From NCBI GenBank assembly GCA_951217055.1, contig OX578282.1, positions 72,011,092 to 72,075,091 on the forward strand: a stretch of 64,000 nt of DNA, in the 5' to 3' direction. A program made the position numbers and the translations under genes. This document shows, one piece after another, positions 41,590 to 52,482 of this stretch. Under the pieces are notes generated by a model, which did no database searches, had not been told where the DNA came from, and worked only from the letters and a program-made list of their open reading frames with translations. Every line of letters starts with the position of its first letter. Positions within the stretch are counted from its first letter, which is position 1. The DNA comes from Gerris lacustris. Lineage: Eukaryota > Arthropoda > Insecta > Hemiptera > Gerridae.

Positions 41590-42379
41590 AATATATATGT
41601 TTTTTTTTTTTAGATTTGTTTTTAATTAAGTAAAGTGATAATTAATATTATCTAAGTCACTTAGTTTTTAATTAAAATAATATTTTTCTTATATCAATAA
41701 GAAAATGAATTTTTATTTAAATGAAATAATAATAATTTTATTTAAGTATAATAAAAGGAAAAATATATTTTCTCAGTTTATTTTTAATAATAATATTTAA
41801 TAGTAATAATTATATTTTTTATTACTTAGTTTTAATGAAAATAATATTTTTCTTATTATAAATAAGAAAATAAATAAAATAATAATTTTTTATTTTATTT
41901 ATATAATATGATAAAAAGGAAATTTTCCTCAATTTATTTTTAATGAAATATAATGTTAATTATATTCTTTGGATACTTAGTTTTAATTTAAATAATATTT
42001 TTCTTATACTAAATAAGAAAATAATTTTTTATTTAAATAATATTTTTATTTAAATATGATAAAAAGGAAAATATTTTTTCTCAATTTATTTTTTTTAATA
42101 AAATATAATAATTATATTCTTATAAAACTTGTTTAACCTCTTCAAAAGACAAACATAGATTTTATTTTTATAAAAATGATTAATAATAAATTTTATTGAT
42201 ATGAATAAAATTGACAAAGGTTTAATGTTGAAACCTCTAAATCAAAATTTGGTACTTACAGTAGAAGTCCGATGAATTTCATTCTGTTGAAGTTATATTC
42301 CCTAACTTCAGAAAAAAGAGAAACAATCAGTAAATCACTAAGTGAACCAAAAAATCGTATTCCCCGATTAATTGTCTGA
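41590..42379 (-). repeat. Copy A leader, right part, with imperfect tandem units
   Basis: Very AT-rich leader of copy A between primer site and gag, cut by the BEL element (continued at 38985-39095). It mirrors 45407-46305 of copy B, including repeated TTTCTTAT...ATAAGAAAA and AAACTAAGTA blocks. Confidence 0.8.
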
Positions 42380-42398
42380 CTGTCCTACCGACTGCGCC

Positions 42399-42399
<1 letters not shown>
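42380..42399 (-). promoter_or_regulatory. Copy A primer binding site
   Basis: Minus-strand TGGCGCAGTCGGTAGGACAG follows the 5' LTR directly. This GGCGCAGTCGG site resembles that of the 17.6/297/tom group, where tRNA-Ser is the proposed primer. Confidence 0.75.
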
Positions 42400-42971
<572 letters not shown>

Positions 42972-42988
42972 ACTCGCTGGCCAGGAGT

Positions 42989-44526
42989 CTGACTTCCGAC
43001 GGGTTTATGGCTTCCGCTGCTTCCGAAAAGTCGTTTTTCAAAGGGTTCTTACCTCCGATATCCTGAAGTTCAAACACGGCGAATTATAGTTTCCGTTTAT
43101 ACAAAAATGCGACATTGACATGAAACACCCTCTGTATATGACTTTAAATTCGAAGGTGTATGGACTCCGATAGTTTTATAGTATATATATAAATATCTAA
43201 TACAAGTGTAAAATTACAGTTTTACGATTTTTTATGATATTACTCATTAATTGTTCCCACATATGTCTATATACTATAAAGCCGCATGGCTAACTGACTC
43301 ACTCACTGACATTAATGTTTGCCCACTTCCAGAAGAGCTAGAGACTTGAGGTTTGCGCCATTCGACGCACAATGTCCATATTGTGAACCAAAATAATTAT
43401 AAAAAGTTCACTTTTCCCACTCCTTCCCCCCCTAAAAAAATAAAAATGGCCGACTTGATTTTTAAGCTATTTTGGGGCTAATTGCAGCTAAACGGTAAGT
43501 CGTATTGGAAAACAGATAGCACCAGCGGTAACTGATTTTAAAAGATCTACAACTTTGGTTCTATGACTTTTTGTCGTACCTCTATCGGTTGTACCCTAAA
43601 TGGTGATAATTTTGGATTTTTTTTTGTTTTTATTTTTTCAATTTGTTTACTTTGAATTGCCATATTTTTTACAATTGTAGACCGATTTTATTTCTGATTG
43701 GGGCGCTTAAATCTCACACTAATGCTCTTTAAATTGAGTATATTTTATTTCATTAGTTCATCCTATTTCCTGAGAACATGAGAGTACACTTTTTCTTTTG
43801 TGCCGTGTTACGTGACCACGTTATTGGTTTTTAATATTGTGTCGTATATCATTTGAAAGGCCTTGATTTGTACATTAAAGCTATTATATTTATTTATTTT
43901 TTAAAAATGTTGTACACGTACTTTTGTACCGATTTTTAATTTTGTTGTAGGTTAAAGGGTTTGAATAATTTTTTTTTATTAGGTTATTTTATTTATATTT
44001 ATTTATTAGTTAAATTAATGCCCTTTTGTATTGTTTGTTTTTTTTAAATATAATTTTGGTACCCTTAGAGTACAGGAGTACAAATGACAAAATGTAATTG
44101 TTTATAATATAATATTGATGTATATCGTTGTAAAGCTTTTGAATTGTATATTAATTTCTGTTCGTTCAATTTTGAGTTTTTTTGGTTTTTTTGGGGGGGG
44201 GTAAAATTTAAAAACTGTTTATATAGCGGTTTTTACTTGTTTTTTGCTGTTATTTGTTTATTAAATTATGTTCGACCTTCCCATCCTCTCCCATCACTCC
44301 TGTCATCCCACATTACTCAATCCCCTCTATAACTCCACGCAGTCAATCGCTTTCTTACTTTGCACTGTTAGTTTACTTAGTCATTTTTAGACTGCGAATA
44401 ATTATAACTGTATTATTAACCCACCTCCTAAAACATTACCAGATCTTACAAGTACCAACTACTATACAAGTGCCTGGCCACTCGACGGGCAAAGGCTGGC
44501 CGCAGGCCAGCCAAGACCGGCGAGTA
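42989..44526. other. Mixed non-coding repeats, no gene
   Basis: Contains one copy of the ACTCCGATAGTTTTATAG unit (about 43150) and a GGCTGGC...GCCAGCC hairpin at 44494-44512. The remainder is anonymous AT-rich DNA without a convincing ORF. Confidence 0.55.
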
Positions 44527-45034
44527 TATTGTATATAACTTTAAAGTCACCGGTGTATGGACTCCGATAGTTTTATAGCTAATATATAAATATCGTTTAC
44601 AGGTATAAACTCACAGTTTGCTTTTGATAAAATTAGTCGTAAATTGTTTCCACATATATATATTCACTGTCTGTTTCCCGTAGTTAATAATAATTATAAT
44701 TTGATTTAAATTAAAATTTAACTTTCCGTAGTATGAAAACTACCAAAAACCTAAAAATCATATATATATTGTATATAACTTTAAAGTCACCGGTGTATGG
44801 ACTCCGATAGCTTAATAGGCAATATATAAATATCTTTTATAGGTATAAACTCGCATCAGTTTTACGATTTTGATGATATTACTGATTGATTGTTTCCACA
44901 TTTATATATTGTATATATCTATAAAGTCACCGGTGTATGAACTCCGATAGTTTTATATTCCATACTTAAATATCTTTTACAGATATAAACTCGCAGTTTT
45001 ACGGATTTTGATGATATTACTGATTGATTGTTTC
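44527..45034 (+). repeat. CACCGGTGTATGGACTCCGATAG repeat units
   Basis: Units of about 140 bp (TGTATATAACTTTAAAGTCACC, TGGACTCCGATAG, TATAAATATC, ACAGGTATAAACTC, GATGATATTACTGATTGATTG) at about 44527, 44765 and 44908; others at 43150 and 54405. A SINE tail (44665-44762) lies between the first two. Confidence 0.8.
44665..44762 (+). mobile_element. tRNA-derived SINE, tail-only copy
   Basis: CTGTCTGTTTCCCGTAGTTAATAATAATT and the CTTTCCGTAGTATGAAAACTACC tail match the minus-strand copy at 9625-9785. The tRNA head is missing. Confidence 0.65.
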
Positions 45035-45037
45035 CAC

Positions 45038-45125
<88 letters not shown>
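45035..45125. repeat. (TA)n tract, left flank of copy B
   Basis: About 90 bp of TA directly abutting the AGTTACATC start of the copy B LTR. Confidence 0.97.
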
Positions 45126-45127
<2 letters not shown>

Positions 45128-45387
45128 TTACATCAGCTAATTATACTGAGGTGTCAACTTTAATGCAGACCCCAGCAGGACTCACCGTATATAAGCTTAA
45201 GATTTTTCATTGTATTTTGTATTTCTCTTTTAAATGTTACGCGGTGTGAATCCATGTCAGTCGTAGTTAAATTGAATACCCTTTATTGAGTTGTGTTTAT
45301 TACTGTAGAGCCAATAAAGTAAAATTTGTTTGTAAACTTAAAATAAAGTTTTTTAAAAACCAAATTCTTATACGAACCGATATAAGT
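45126..45387 (+). repeat. Copy B 5' LTR
   Basis: AGTTACATCAGC...CCGATATAAGT, with TATATAAGC near 45188 and CCAATAAAGT near 45311. Confidence 0.94.
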
Positions 45388-45406
45388 GGCGCAGTCGGTA
45401 GGACAG
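45387..45406 (+). promoter_or_regulatory. Copy B primer binding site
   Basis: TGGCGCAGTCGGTAGGACAG, the same site as in copy A, beginning at the last LTR base. Confidence 0.75.
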
Positions 45407-46305
45407 TCAGACAATTAATCGGGGAATACGATTTTTTGGTTCACTTAGTGATTTACTGATTGTTTCTCTTTTTTCTGAAGTTAGGGAATATAACTTCAAC
45501 AGAATGAAATTCATCGGACTTCTACTGTAAGTACCAAATTTTGATTTAGAGGTTTCAACATTAAACCTTTGTCAATTTTATTCATATCAATAAAATTTAT
45601 TATTAATCATTTTTATAAAAATAAAATCTATGTTTGTCTTTTGAAGAGGTTAAACAAGTTTTATAAGAATATAATTATTATATTTTATTAAAAAAAAATA
45701 AATTGAGAAAAAATATTTTCCTTTTTATCATATTTAAATAAAAATATTATTTAAATAAAAAATTATTTTCTTATTTAGTATAAGAAAAATATTATTTAAA
45801 TTAAAACTAAGTATCCAAAGAATATAATTAACATTATATTTCATTAAAAATAAATTGAGGAAAATTTCCTTTTTGTCATATTATATAAATAAAAAAAATT
45901 ATTATTTTATTTATTTTCTTATTTATAATAAGAAAAATATTATTTTCATTAAAACTAAGTAATAAAAAAATATAATTATTACTATTAAATATTATTATTA
46001 AAAATAAACTGAGAAAAAATATTTTTCCTTTTTATTATACTTAAATAAAAATATTATTATTTCATTTAAATAAAAATTCATTTTCTTATTGATATAAGAA
46101 AAAAATTATTTTAATTAAAAAGTAAGTGACTTAGATAATATTAATTATCACTATACTTAATAAAAAGCAAATCTAAAAAAAAAAAAAAACATATATATTC
46201 TTTTTTTTTATAAAAATTATATAGACTAAAAACTAAATTGATTAGATAATATAATTAATATTACATTTTACTAAAAATTAAACAGACATTAAATAAAAAC
46301 ATTAC
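45407..46305 (+). repeat. Copy B leader with about three imperfect tandem repeats
   Basis: From about 45675 to 46110 blocks of roughly 130 bp recur. Each has AAATAAA(T/C)TGAG(G/A)AAAA, CCTTTTT(A/G)TCATA or a variant, TTTTCTTATT...ATAAGAAAAATATTATTT and TTAAAACTAAGTA. The whole leader is extremely AT-rich and has no long ORF. Confidence 0.75.
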
Positions 46306-47487
46306 ATGTCAATTGATAATTTAACAAACTTATTTGACAATATATCCATAGATAGTACAGATTTAGAATTACCAGTAACAAGTAGTAGAATAATACCAAC
46401 TATGACTACCACGGTTGATTACAGTTTATTAACATTATATATCGAAACAATTCCGCATTATGACGGTAATCCACACACATTATCATTGTTTTTGAATAAT
46501 GTAGGAAATTTAATGACACAATTTAATGGTAATGAGGCGTTACAAGCATTCCTTATTAGAGCGGTTATTAGCAAGCTTACAGGTAGAGCACTTTTACTTA
46601 TCGGATCTCGTATCGAGCTTAATTCCTGGGCAGAAATTAAAAAAGCTTTAACCGAATGCTTTGGTGATCAACGCGACATAGACTGTCTAGTGCAAGATCT
46701 AATTATACTAAGACCCAATAAAAAGGACACTCCGTACCAATTCGGTATGCGTTGTCAAGACGCGAGATGTTTAATAATTTCAAAACTTAACACCTTAGAT
46801 ATCGATCCGGCAGAGAAACTCGTAAGAATTAAGAACTGTAATGACTTAGCATTAACCACATTTATCAGGGGTTTGCCTAGTTCCCTTCAAACAATTATTA
46901 GATTGAGAAACCCTGATAGTTTAGAAAAGGCAATGGGCCATATAGTCGAGGAAGAGAATTTCTTATATGCAACTAGACAAATGAACCAATTAAATATTTC
47001 AAGCAATACTCCTCAACAAAAGTTTGTCCCAAATGGTCATACAAATAGCTCACAACCACAGTCTTATCCCGTTGTCCGAAATAGAGGGGAGAATAAAACA
47101 AACACGACTCCAGTTCAAAATTATTCGAAAGCTCCATTTCAAAACCTAAAACCGGCATATCAAGCAAATCGTAGTTATCCACCTCCAAATGGGATTTTCC
47201 AAAACTATCAAGCCCAGAACACACAACAGCCAATAAGTCAGCAACAAAATAAAAATGTTAATAAAGCGCCATATTCCCGGCAATTCAATCAAAATAATTC
47301 TAATAATTATACCCCAACACCTATGAGTATCTCTACACGAAATACTAATTATAATGCAATTGAAGGCAACGACTTCGGTATTCCTGAAAACGACGAAATT
47401 AATTTGTGTTCAGATCCAAATGATACCGAAAATGAACAAGAGAATAATGATAATGAAATTTCCGAAAGCGATCATTTTTTAGGGTAA
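46306..47487 (+). CDS. Copy B Gag
   Basis: 393 codons from the first ATG after the leader. The capsid-like N-terminal region contains HYDGNPHTLSLFLNNVGNL, LIRAVISKLTGRALLLIGSR and TTFIRGLPSSLQTIIRLRNP. The Asn/Gln/Pro-rich C-terminus ends in an acidic tail. It has no CCHC zinc knuckle, as expected for errantiviruses. It ends in TAA (47485-47487), directly after a T TTT TTA heptamer, and pol continues in the -1 frame. Confidence 0.92.
   Translation: MSIDNLTNLFDNISIDSTDLELPVTSSRIIPTMTTTVDYSLLTLYIETIPHYDGNPHTLSLFLNNVGNLMTQFNGNEALQAFLIRAVISKLTGRALLLIGSRIELNSWAEIKKALTECFGDQRDIDCLVQDLIILRPNKKDTPYQFGMRCQDARCLIISKLNTLDIDPAEKLVRIKNCNDLALTTFIRGLPSSLQTIIRLRNPDSLEKAMGHIVEEENFLYATRQMNQLNISSNTPQQKFVPNGHTNSSQPQSYPVVRNRGENKTNTTPVQNYSKAPFQNLKPAYQANRSYPPPNGIFQNYQAQNTQQPISQQQNKNVNKAPYSRQFNQNNSNNYTPTPMSISTRNTNYNAIEGNDFGIPENDEINLCSDPNDTENEQENNDNEISESDHFLG
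47475..47481 (+). promoter_or_regulatory. -1 frameshift heptamer T TTT TTA, copy B
   Basis: In gag frame the codons are CA[T TTT TTA] GGG TAA. The -1 frame is open from here through ATG 47511 into the protease. The same heptamer is used by lentiviruses and other retroelements. I did not identify a downstream stimulatory structure. Confidence 0.8.
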
Positions 47488-48115
47488 AAAGCCTCGGAAA
47501 TAATTTTCAAATGTTAAACCTATCAAATCAATTTAGTGTTTTACCATATGTAATCTTACCTAAATATAATTTAAAAATTCTTATTGATAGTGGAAGCAGT
47601 AAATCATTTGTCAGACCTGATGTAGCCCATAAATATTTCAAAGATTTAATTATAGACGACCCGTATCAAATAATCACCGCTCATGGAAACTCCATAGAAA
47701 AATATAGTACTCAAGTTGAGTGCGGGGAGTTGTTTAAGATAAAAAATCTGAAACTTAAATTTCATCTTTTTAATTTCCATGATTATTATGATCTGTTATT
47801 AGGTGTAGACAGCTTGAAATTACTTCAAGCCAACTTAGACTTTTTAAATAATAAACTCATAACACCTTGCGCTCAAATAAAAATATATTTCAGGGATACT
47901 AACAATCCTTCCCTAGAAATTGACGAAAAGAACAAACCTGTTCAGGCGTATAATAAGTCCCTTTACATTATTCCTCCCAGGTCTCAAAAACTTACGAAAA
48001 TAAAATTAAATAATATTGAAAACGGAGAAGCCATAGTTCCATACACAATAATCAATAACTTAGAAATTCCCGAATGTCTTGTAAAGGTTAATAATTATGA
48101 AGCATATTGTATGGT
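47479..48115 (+). pseudogene. Copy B pol, first part (protease), cut by a hAT-type insertion
   Basis: Enters by -1 frameshift (an internal ATG is at 47511). The protease signature ILIDSGSSKSFVRPD lies just after the start and a DLLLGVDSL flap/hydrophobic region follows. The linker is conserved with copies A and C. It stops being pol at 48115, where the target duplication TGTATGGT (48108-48115) borders the inserted element. The frame then runs into GC-rich transposon sequence and stops at 48194. Confidence 0.9.
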
Positions 48116-48767
48116 CAGGGCCGGCGCAAGGACCATGCGAGACATGCGGCCGCATGTGGCGCCGCCTAGGACGAGGCGCCGGCGAAGCCGCTAGATTCCT
48201 TATACATTTTTTGTTTAGCAATCTTTTGCAAGTAGCTCAAACTAAAAATTTAAAAAAAGTGAAGTAAATAAATATAATATTATATTTATTATAATATTAT
48301 ATTAAATTAAAATAACGGGAAGCAGTAAGAAATAATTGCAGCAGAAATATTAGTATGAACTGTAGATGGAACCGCAAAATCATACTGTTGTTTTTGAGTT
48401 TTAAATAAAAAAAAATAAATCGGAGGGGTGTGTAGTAAGGGAGATAAGAGGGATGAAAATGCAGATATGGAAATAAGTGAGAGAGTAGAAGTTGAGAAAT
48501 AAGTGAGAAGGTAATAGAACAGTAGGACTACTGCGAGAAAGAAAGTGATAAAAACACTATGTCTAAAGACACTAGGGACACCTGGCATTCTTATCTACCT
48601 TCTACCTTAGATAATCATCTAAAGATAAGATTAAATAGAAGCTTATTAAAATCTTTTTTACATACTATATTTTTAATTTTTTGTCAGTTTTATTTAACTA
48701 GGCATCGCGTGGCTCTATCATTGAAGCGAGCATATAGTAATAAATATGTATAGTATATTGAAAAAAT

Positions 48768-49110
48768 CGGTCCGAGACAACTAAGACAAACTTTCTCATA
48801 TTCGAGTTCATAATTACTTAGCCCAGTGTTTTCCATTTATTAGTTTTTGTATGTACATTTAATTATTACTGAACATTTCATCAAAATTTACCAAAAAAGT
48901 AACTTCTCCTTGGCGGGGAATCGAACCCGATCTCCCTGTCCGCGTTTTAAGCTATTTTCTCAGGAACTAGATTTTTCCCGGGAAAACGGCTTATATCGTT
49001 ACATTCGTATTTAAATGGACTATATTTTATAATTTTTTAATCAAAATCGTCGGAACCATTTTCGAGAAATAATTTTTTTCACGGTTTTTCAGAGTTTCAA
49101 ATTTACTTTG
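48768..49110 (-). repeat. Dispersed repeat family R inside the hAT element
   Basis: The minus strand shows the family order TTTTCCCGGGAAAAATC, GGTTCGATTCCCCGCC (here as GGCGGGGAATCGAACCCGA), ACACTGGGCTAAGTAATTATGAA and TTGTCTCGGACCGA. A repeat nested in a transposon nested in an endogenous retrovirus. Confidence 0.78.
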
Positions 49111-49162
49111 TTAAAAAGAAAAAAATTGTGATATATATAAATTTATATATATAAATTTTTAT

Positions 49163-49166
<4 letters not shown>

Positions 49167-49252
<86 letters not shown>
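49167..49252. repeat. (TA)n tract in the hAT element
   Basis: About 85 bp of TA bordered by TATATAAATTT words. Confidence 0.95.
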
Positions 49253-49255
<3 letters not shown>

Positions 49256-49356
49256 TTATATGTGTGTGAAGTTTATGTTTTAAAATTTAGTGATATACAT
49301 ATTGGCGCCAAATCTAGATTTCGCATGTCCCAAAAAAACCCCTTGAACCGGCCCTG

Positions 49357-52300
49357 TGTATGGTTGTTAATTCAACTGAAAACTTGATAGAATTTGTTCA
49401 AGAAGATCCAATATTTGCGGAACAATATGTTAGATCCAATGTCCCAATTTGCAATTTAAACAATAGTCATTGTAAGAGAGTTATTTTTGATGAATCGAAA
49501 TTACGGACAGATCATTTGAACAAAGAAGAAAAAATTGCTATAACCAAATTAGTTCGAGAATACGCAGATATATTCCATAGTGATGATAAACCTTTAACAT
49601 TTACTAATTCAGTGAAGCATCACATCAGAACTTCAGACGAAATACCGGTCTACACTAAAACTTATAGATACCCCGAGGTTCATAAAAAAGAAGTAGAAAA
49701 CCAAATCAACAATATGTTAAAACAAAACATCATAAGACCCTCAGATTCCCCTTGGAACTCTCCGCTTTGGGTAGTTCCTAAAAAATTAGATTCTTCTGGT
49801 AAAAGGAAGTGGAGAATAGTTATAGATTACCGTAAACTGAATGAAAAAACAATAGATGATCGGTACCCACTCCCAAACATCACGGATTTGCTGGATAAAC
49901 TTGGCAAATGCCAGTACTTTTCTGTAATTGACTTAGCCTCGGGATTCCACCAAGTTGAACTTACTGAGTCCAGTATACCAAAAACAGCTTTTAGCACAGA
50001 ACAAGGGCATTATGAATTCCTAAGAATGCCTATGGGTTTGTCCAATAGCCCCCCTACTTTTCAGCGCCTTATGAACAATATCCTAAGAGGTATTCAAGAC
50101 GCTCGTTGTGCTGTTTACCTGGACGACATAATTGTGTTTAGTACAAGTTTACAGGAACACATCGAAAGTTTGAAAATTATTTTCGAACGTCTCAGAAGTG
50201 CTAACTTTAAAATACAGTTAGATAAAACAGAGTTCCTTAGAAAGGAAGTCGCTTATCTCGGACACTTGATTACGTCCCAAGGTATAAAGCCCAATCCCGA
50301 TAAAGTCATAGCTGTAAAAAATTATCCGATTCCCAAGACTCAGAAACAGTTAAAAGGATTCCTAGGATTACTCGGTTACTATAGAAAGTTTATCAAAAAT
50401 TTTGCTAAGTTAACTAAACCGTTGACAAGCCGTTTGAAAAAAAATGCAGTAATAAACATCCAAGATAAAGATTACGTTGAATGTTTTAACACGTGTAGGA
50501 ATCTCTTGATAAACGAGCCCATATTGCAGTACCCTGACTTTTCTAAAGAATTCCATCTGACAACTGACGCTAGTAACTATGCCATAGGTGCCGTGTTAAG
50601 TCAAGTCAAGGACGGGAACGATCTCCCAGTCGCTTACGCAAGCAGGACTTTGAACACGACAGAGACTAACTTATCAACGATAGAAAAGGAACTGTTAGCA
50701 GTAGTCTGGGCGACTAAATATTTTAGGCCTTATCTCTATGGGAGAAAGTTTACAATCTTTTCAGACCACCGACCTTTGCAATGGTTATTTTCATTAAAAG
50801 ATCCCACCTCAAAACTACTCCGATGGAGATTAAAATTAGAAGAGTACGATTACAAAATAATTTACAAAAAGGGGTCGCAAAATCATGCAGACGGACTCTC
50901 TCGTATCGAGTCAAATGCAAACGAAACTACAGACGCGGACAAAATAATAGATGAAATTGTTTCGGACTTTTTCAAAAATAATCCTGACGTCGAAGACAAT
51001 GCGTCTATGATAGCAAACCACGATAGCGAGGAGGAATCAGACATAGAGACAGTCCATACAAATTGTGAAGGCAATACCATAGTAAATATCCCGATAGCCG
51101 ACGGTCCTTTAAATCAAGGTTCTAATCAAATAGTGTTTTCTCTCGTGGAACACAGTCCCGCCGAAACTAAAGTAATCCAACTATTCAACAACAAACAAAG
51201 ATTAGTTGTTCAGTTATCAAAAAACAATTTTGATCAAGATTTAATCAAATTTATTAAAGCTTATGTAGTCCCTAGAGTTAAATATAACATTTACTTTGAA
51301 ACTGATTTTTATGAGACCTTTTGTGCTGCCTTTATGAAACACTTTAGGGAATCGGAAATAAACTTTGTTCGGTTTACTAAAAAATTAATTGACGTAATAT
51401 CTAACGATGAAACTTTAGAAATAATAAATAATTATCATATTGGAAAAACTAACCATAGAGGTATTGAGGAAACCTTAAACAAAATTAAAGCCTTATACTA
51501 TTGGCCAAATCAAAAAGAGTCCATTCAGAAATTCATTAATAATTGTGAAATTTGCCAAATCACCAAATATGATAGAAGACCGTTAAAATTAGAATTTAAT
51601 ATCACCCCTACGGCAGTAAGACCGTTAGAAATACTTCATATTGATAGCATAACTTTGGAAGGCCATAAATTTTTAACAATTATTGACACCTTTTCAAAAT
51701 ATGCGCAAGCTTATAAACTAGACTCAGGACAAGGTATCGAAATCGTGAATAAACTCCTTAAGTATTTTTCACATCATGGGATACCAAATAAAATTATATC
51801 GGATTATGGTTTAGAATTTCAGAACAGTCTAGTCAAAGAGCTATTGAGTCTCCACAAAATTGAAATACATTTCATCACTTCCCAACATCCGGAATCCAAT
51901 GGTCCAATCGAAAGATTTCATTCTACTCTCGTCGAGCATATAAGAATTTTCAATTGCAAAGATGAGTTTAAAAACGAAACGATAGAGAACAAAGTTAACT
52001 ATGCCTTAATTGCGTACAATAATTCCATACATTCAGTAACTAAACTAACTCCAGTAAATATCCTGAACGGGCATTTAGATCTGGAATCCCCCTTCAATAT
52101 GAACTTAGAACAACAGCTTGTAAATGACTACATAGAGGGTCACAGAGAAAAAATGAAACTCTTATACAATAACATTAACGAACAAAGTATTAATTATAAA
52201 GCTAAAGTAATTGGAAATGCAAACAAAGATAGAGAACCCCTTCCAAATATACCTGAGAAAGTATATGTTAAAATCAAACAGAAACAGAGCAAAACAAAAC

Positions 52301-52482
52301 CTAAATATAAACAGGAAACCTCAAAGTCTGTTAACAAAACGCTAAAAACAGCTCAAATAGAACCTAGACACTATAACACCAGGGAAAAAATTCATTTAAG
52401 CAATATAAAAAGACCTAGAGTTAAAATTAAAGATAATGAACCTGTTGCAGGTTGTTCTGGATCGCAGGAGGACACGAAATAA
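49357..52482 (+). pseudogene. Copy B pol, second part (RT, RNase H, integrase)
   Basis: Continues pol after the hAT insertion, beginning with the second target-duplication copy. Counting from ATG 49360: RT with WRIVIDYRKLNEKT (about 151) and catalytic YLDDIIVFS (253-261). RNase H has TTDASNYAIGAVL (about 400) and later E and D residues. The integrase HHCC finger ends CEICQITKYD, and the catalytic D, D, E lie near residues 759, 814 and 849 (HIDSI, SDYGLEF, PIERFH). A basic Lys/Gln-rich tail ends GCSGSQEDTK. No stop is seen inside. The break at 48116-49356 separates it from the protease and gag, so the copy is inactive as it stands. Its 3' end overlaps the env frame. Confidence 0.93.

Larger units (their letters stand above)
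48116..49356. mobile_element. hAT-type non-autonomous element, 1241 bp
   Basis: The ends are CAGGGCCGGCGCAAGG and, as reverse complement of the right end, CAGGGCCGGTTCAAGG: 16-bp inverted termini with two mismatches. It is flanked by the perfect 8-bp duplication TGTATGGT (48108-48115 and 49357-49364), diagnostic of hAT transposition. It carries an inverted family R copy (about 48768-49110) and a (TA)n tract (49167-49252). No transposase ORF is recognised. Confidence 0.92.

Noticed and set aside
44254..44538. 94-codon ORF near 44.3 kb
   Set aside because: Low-complexity Ser/Pro/Ile composition, no domain, and in repeat-rich DNA.
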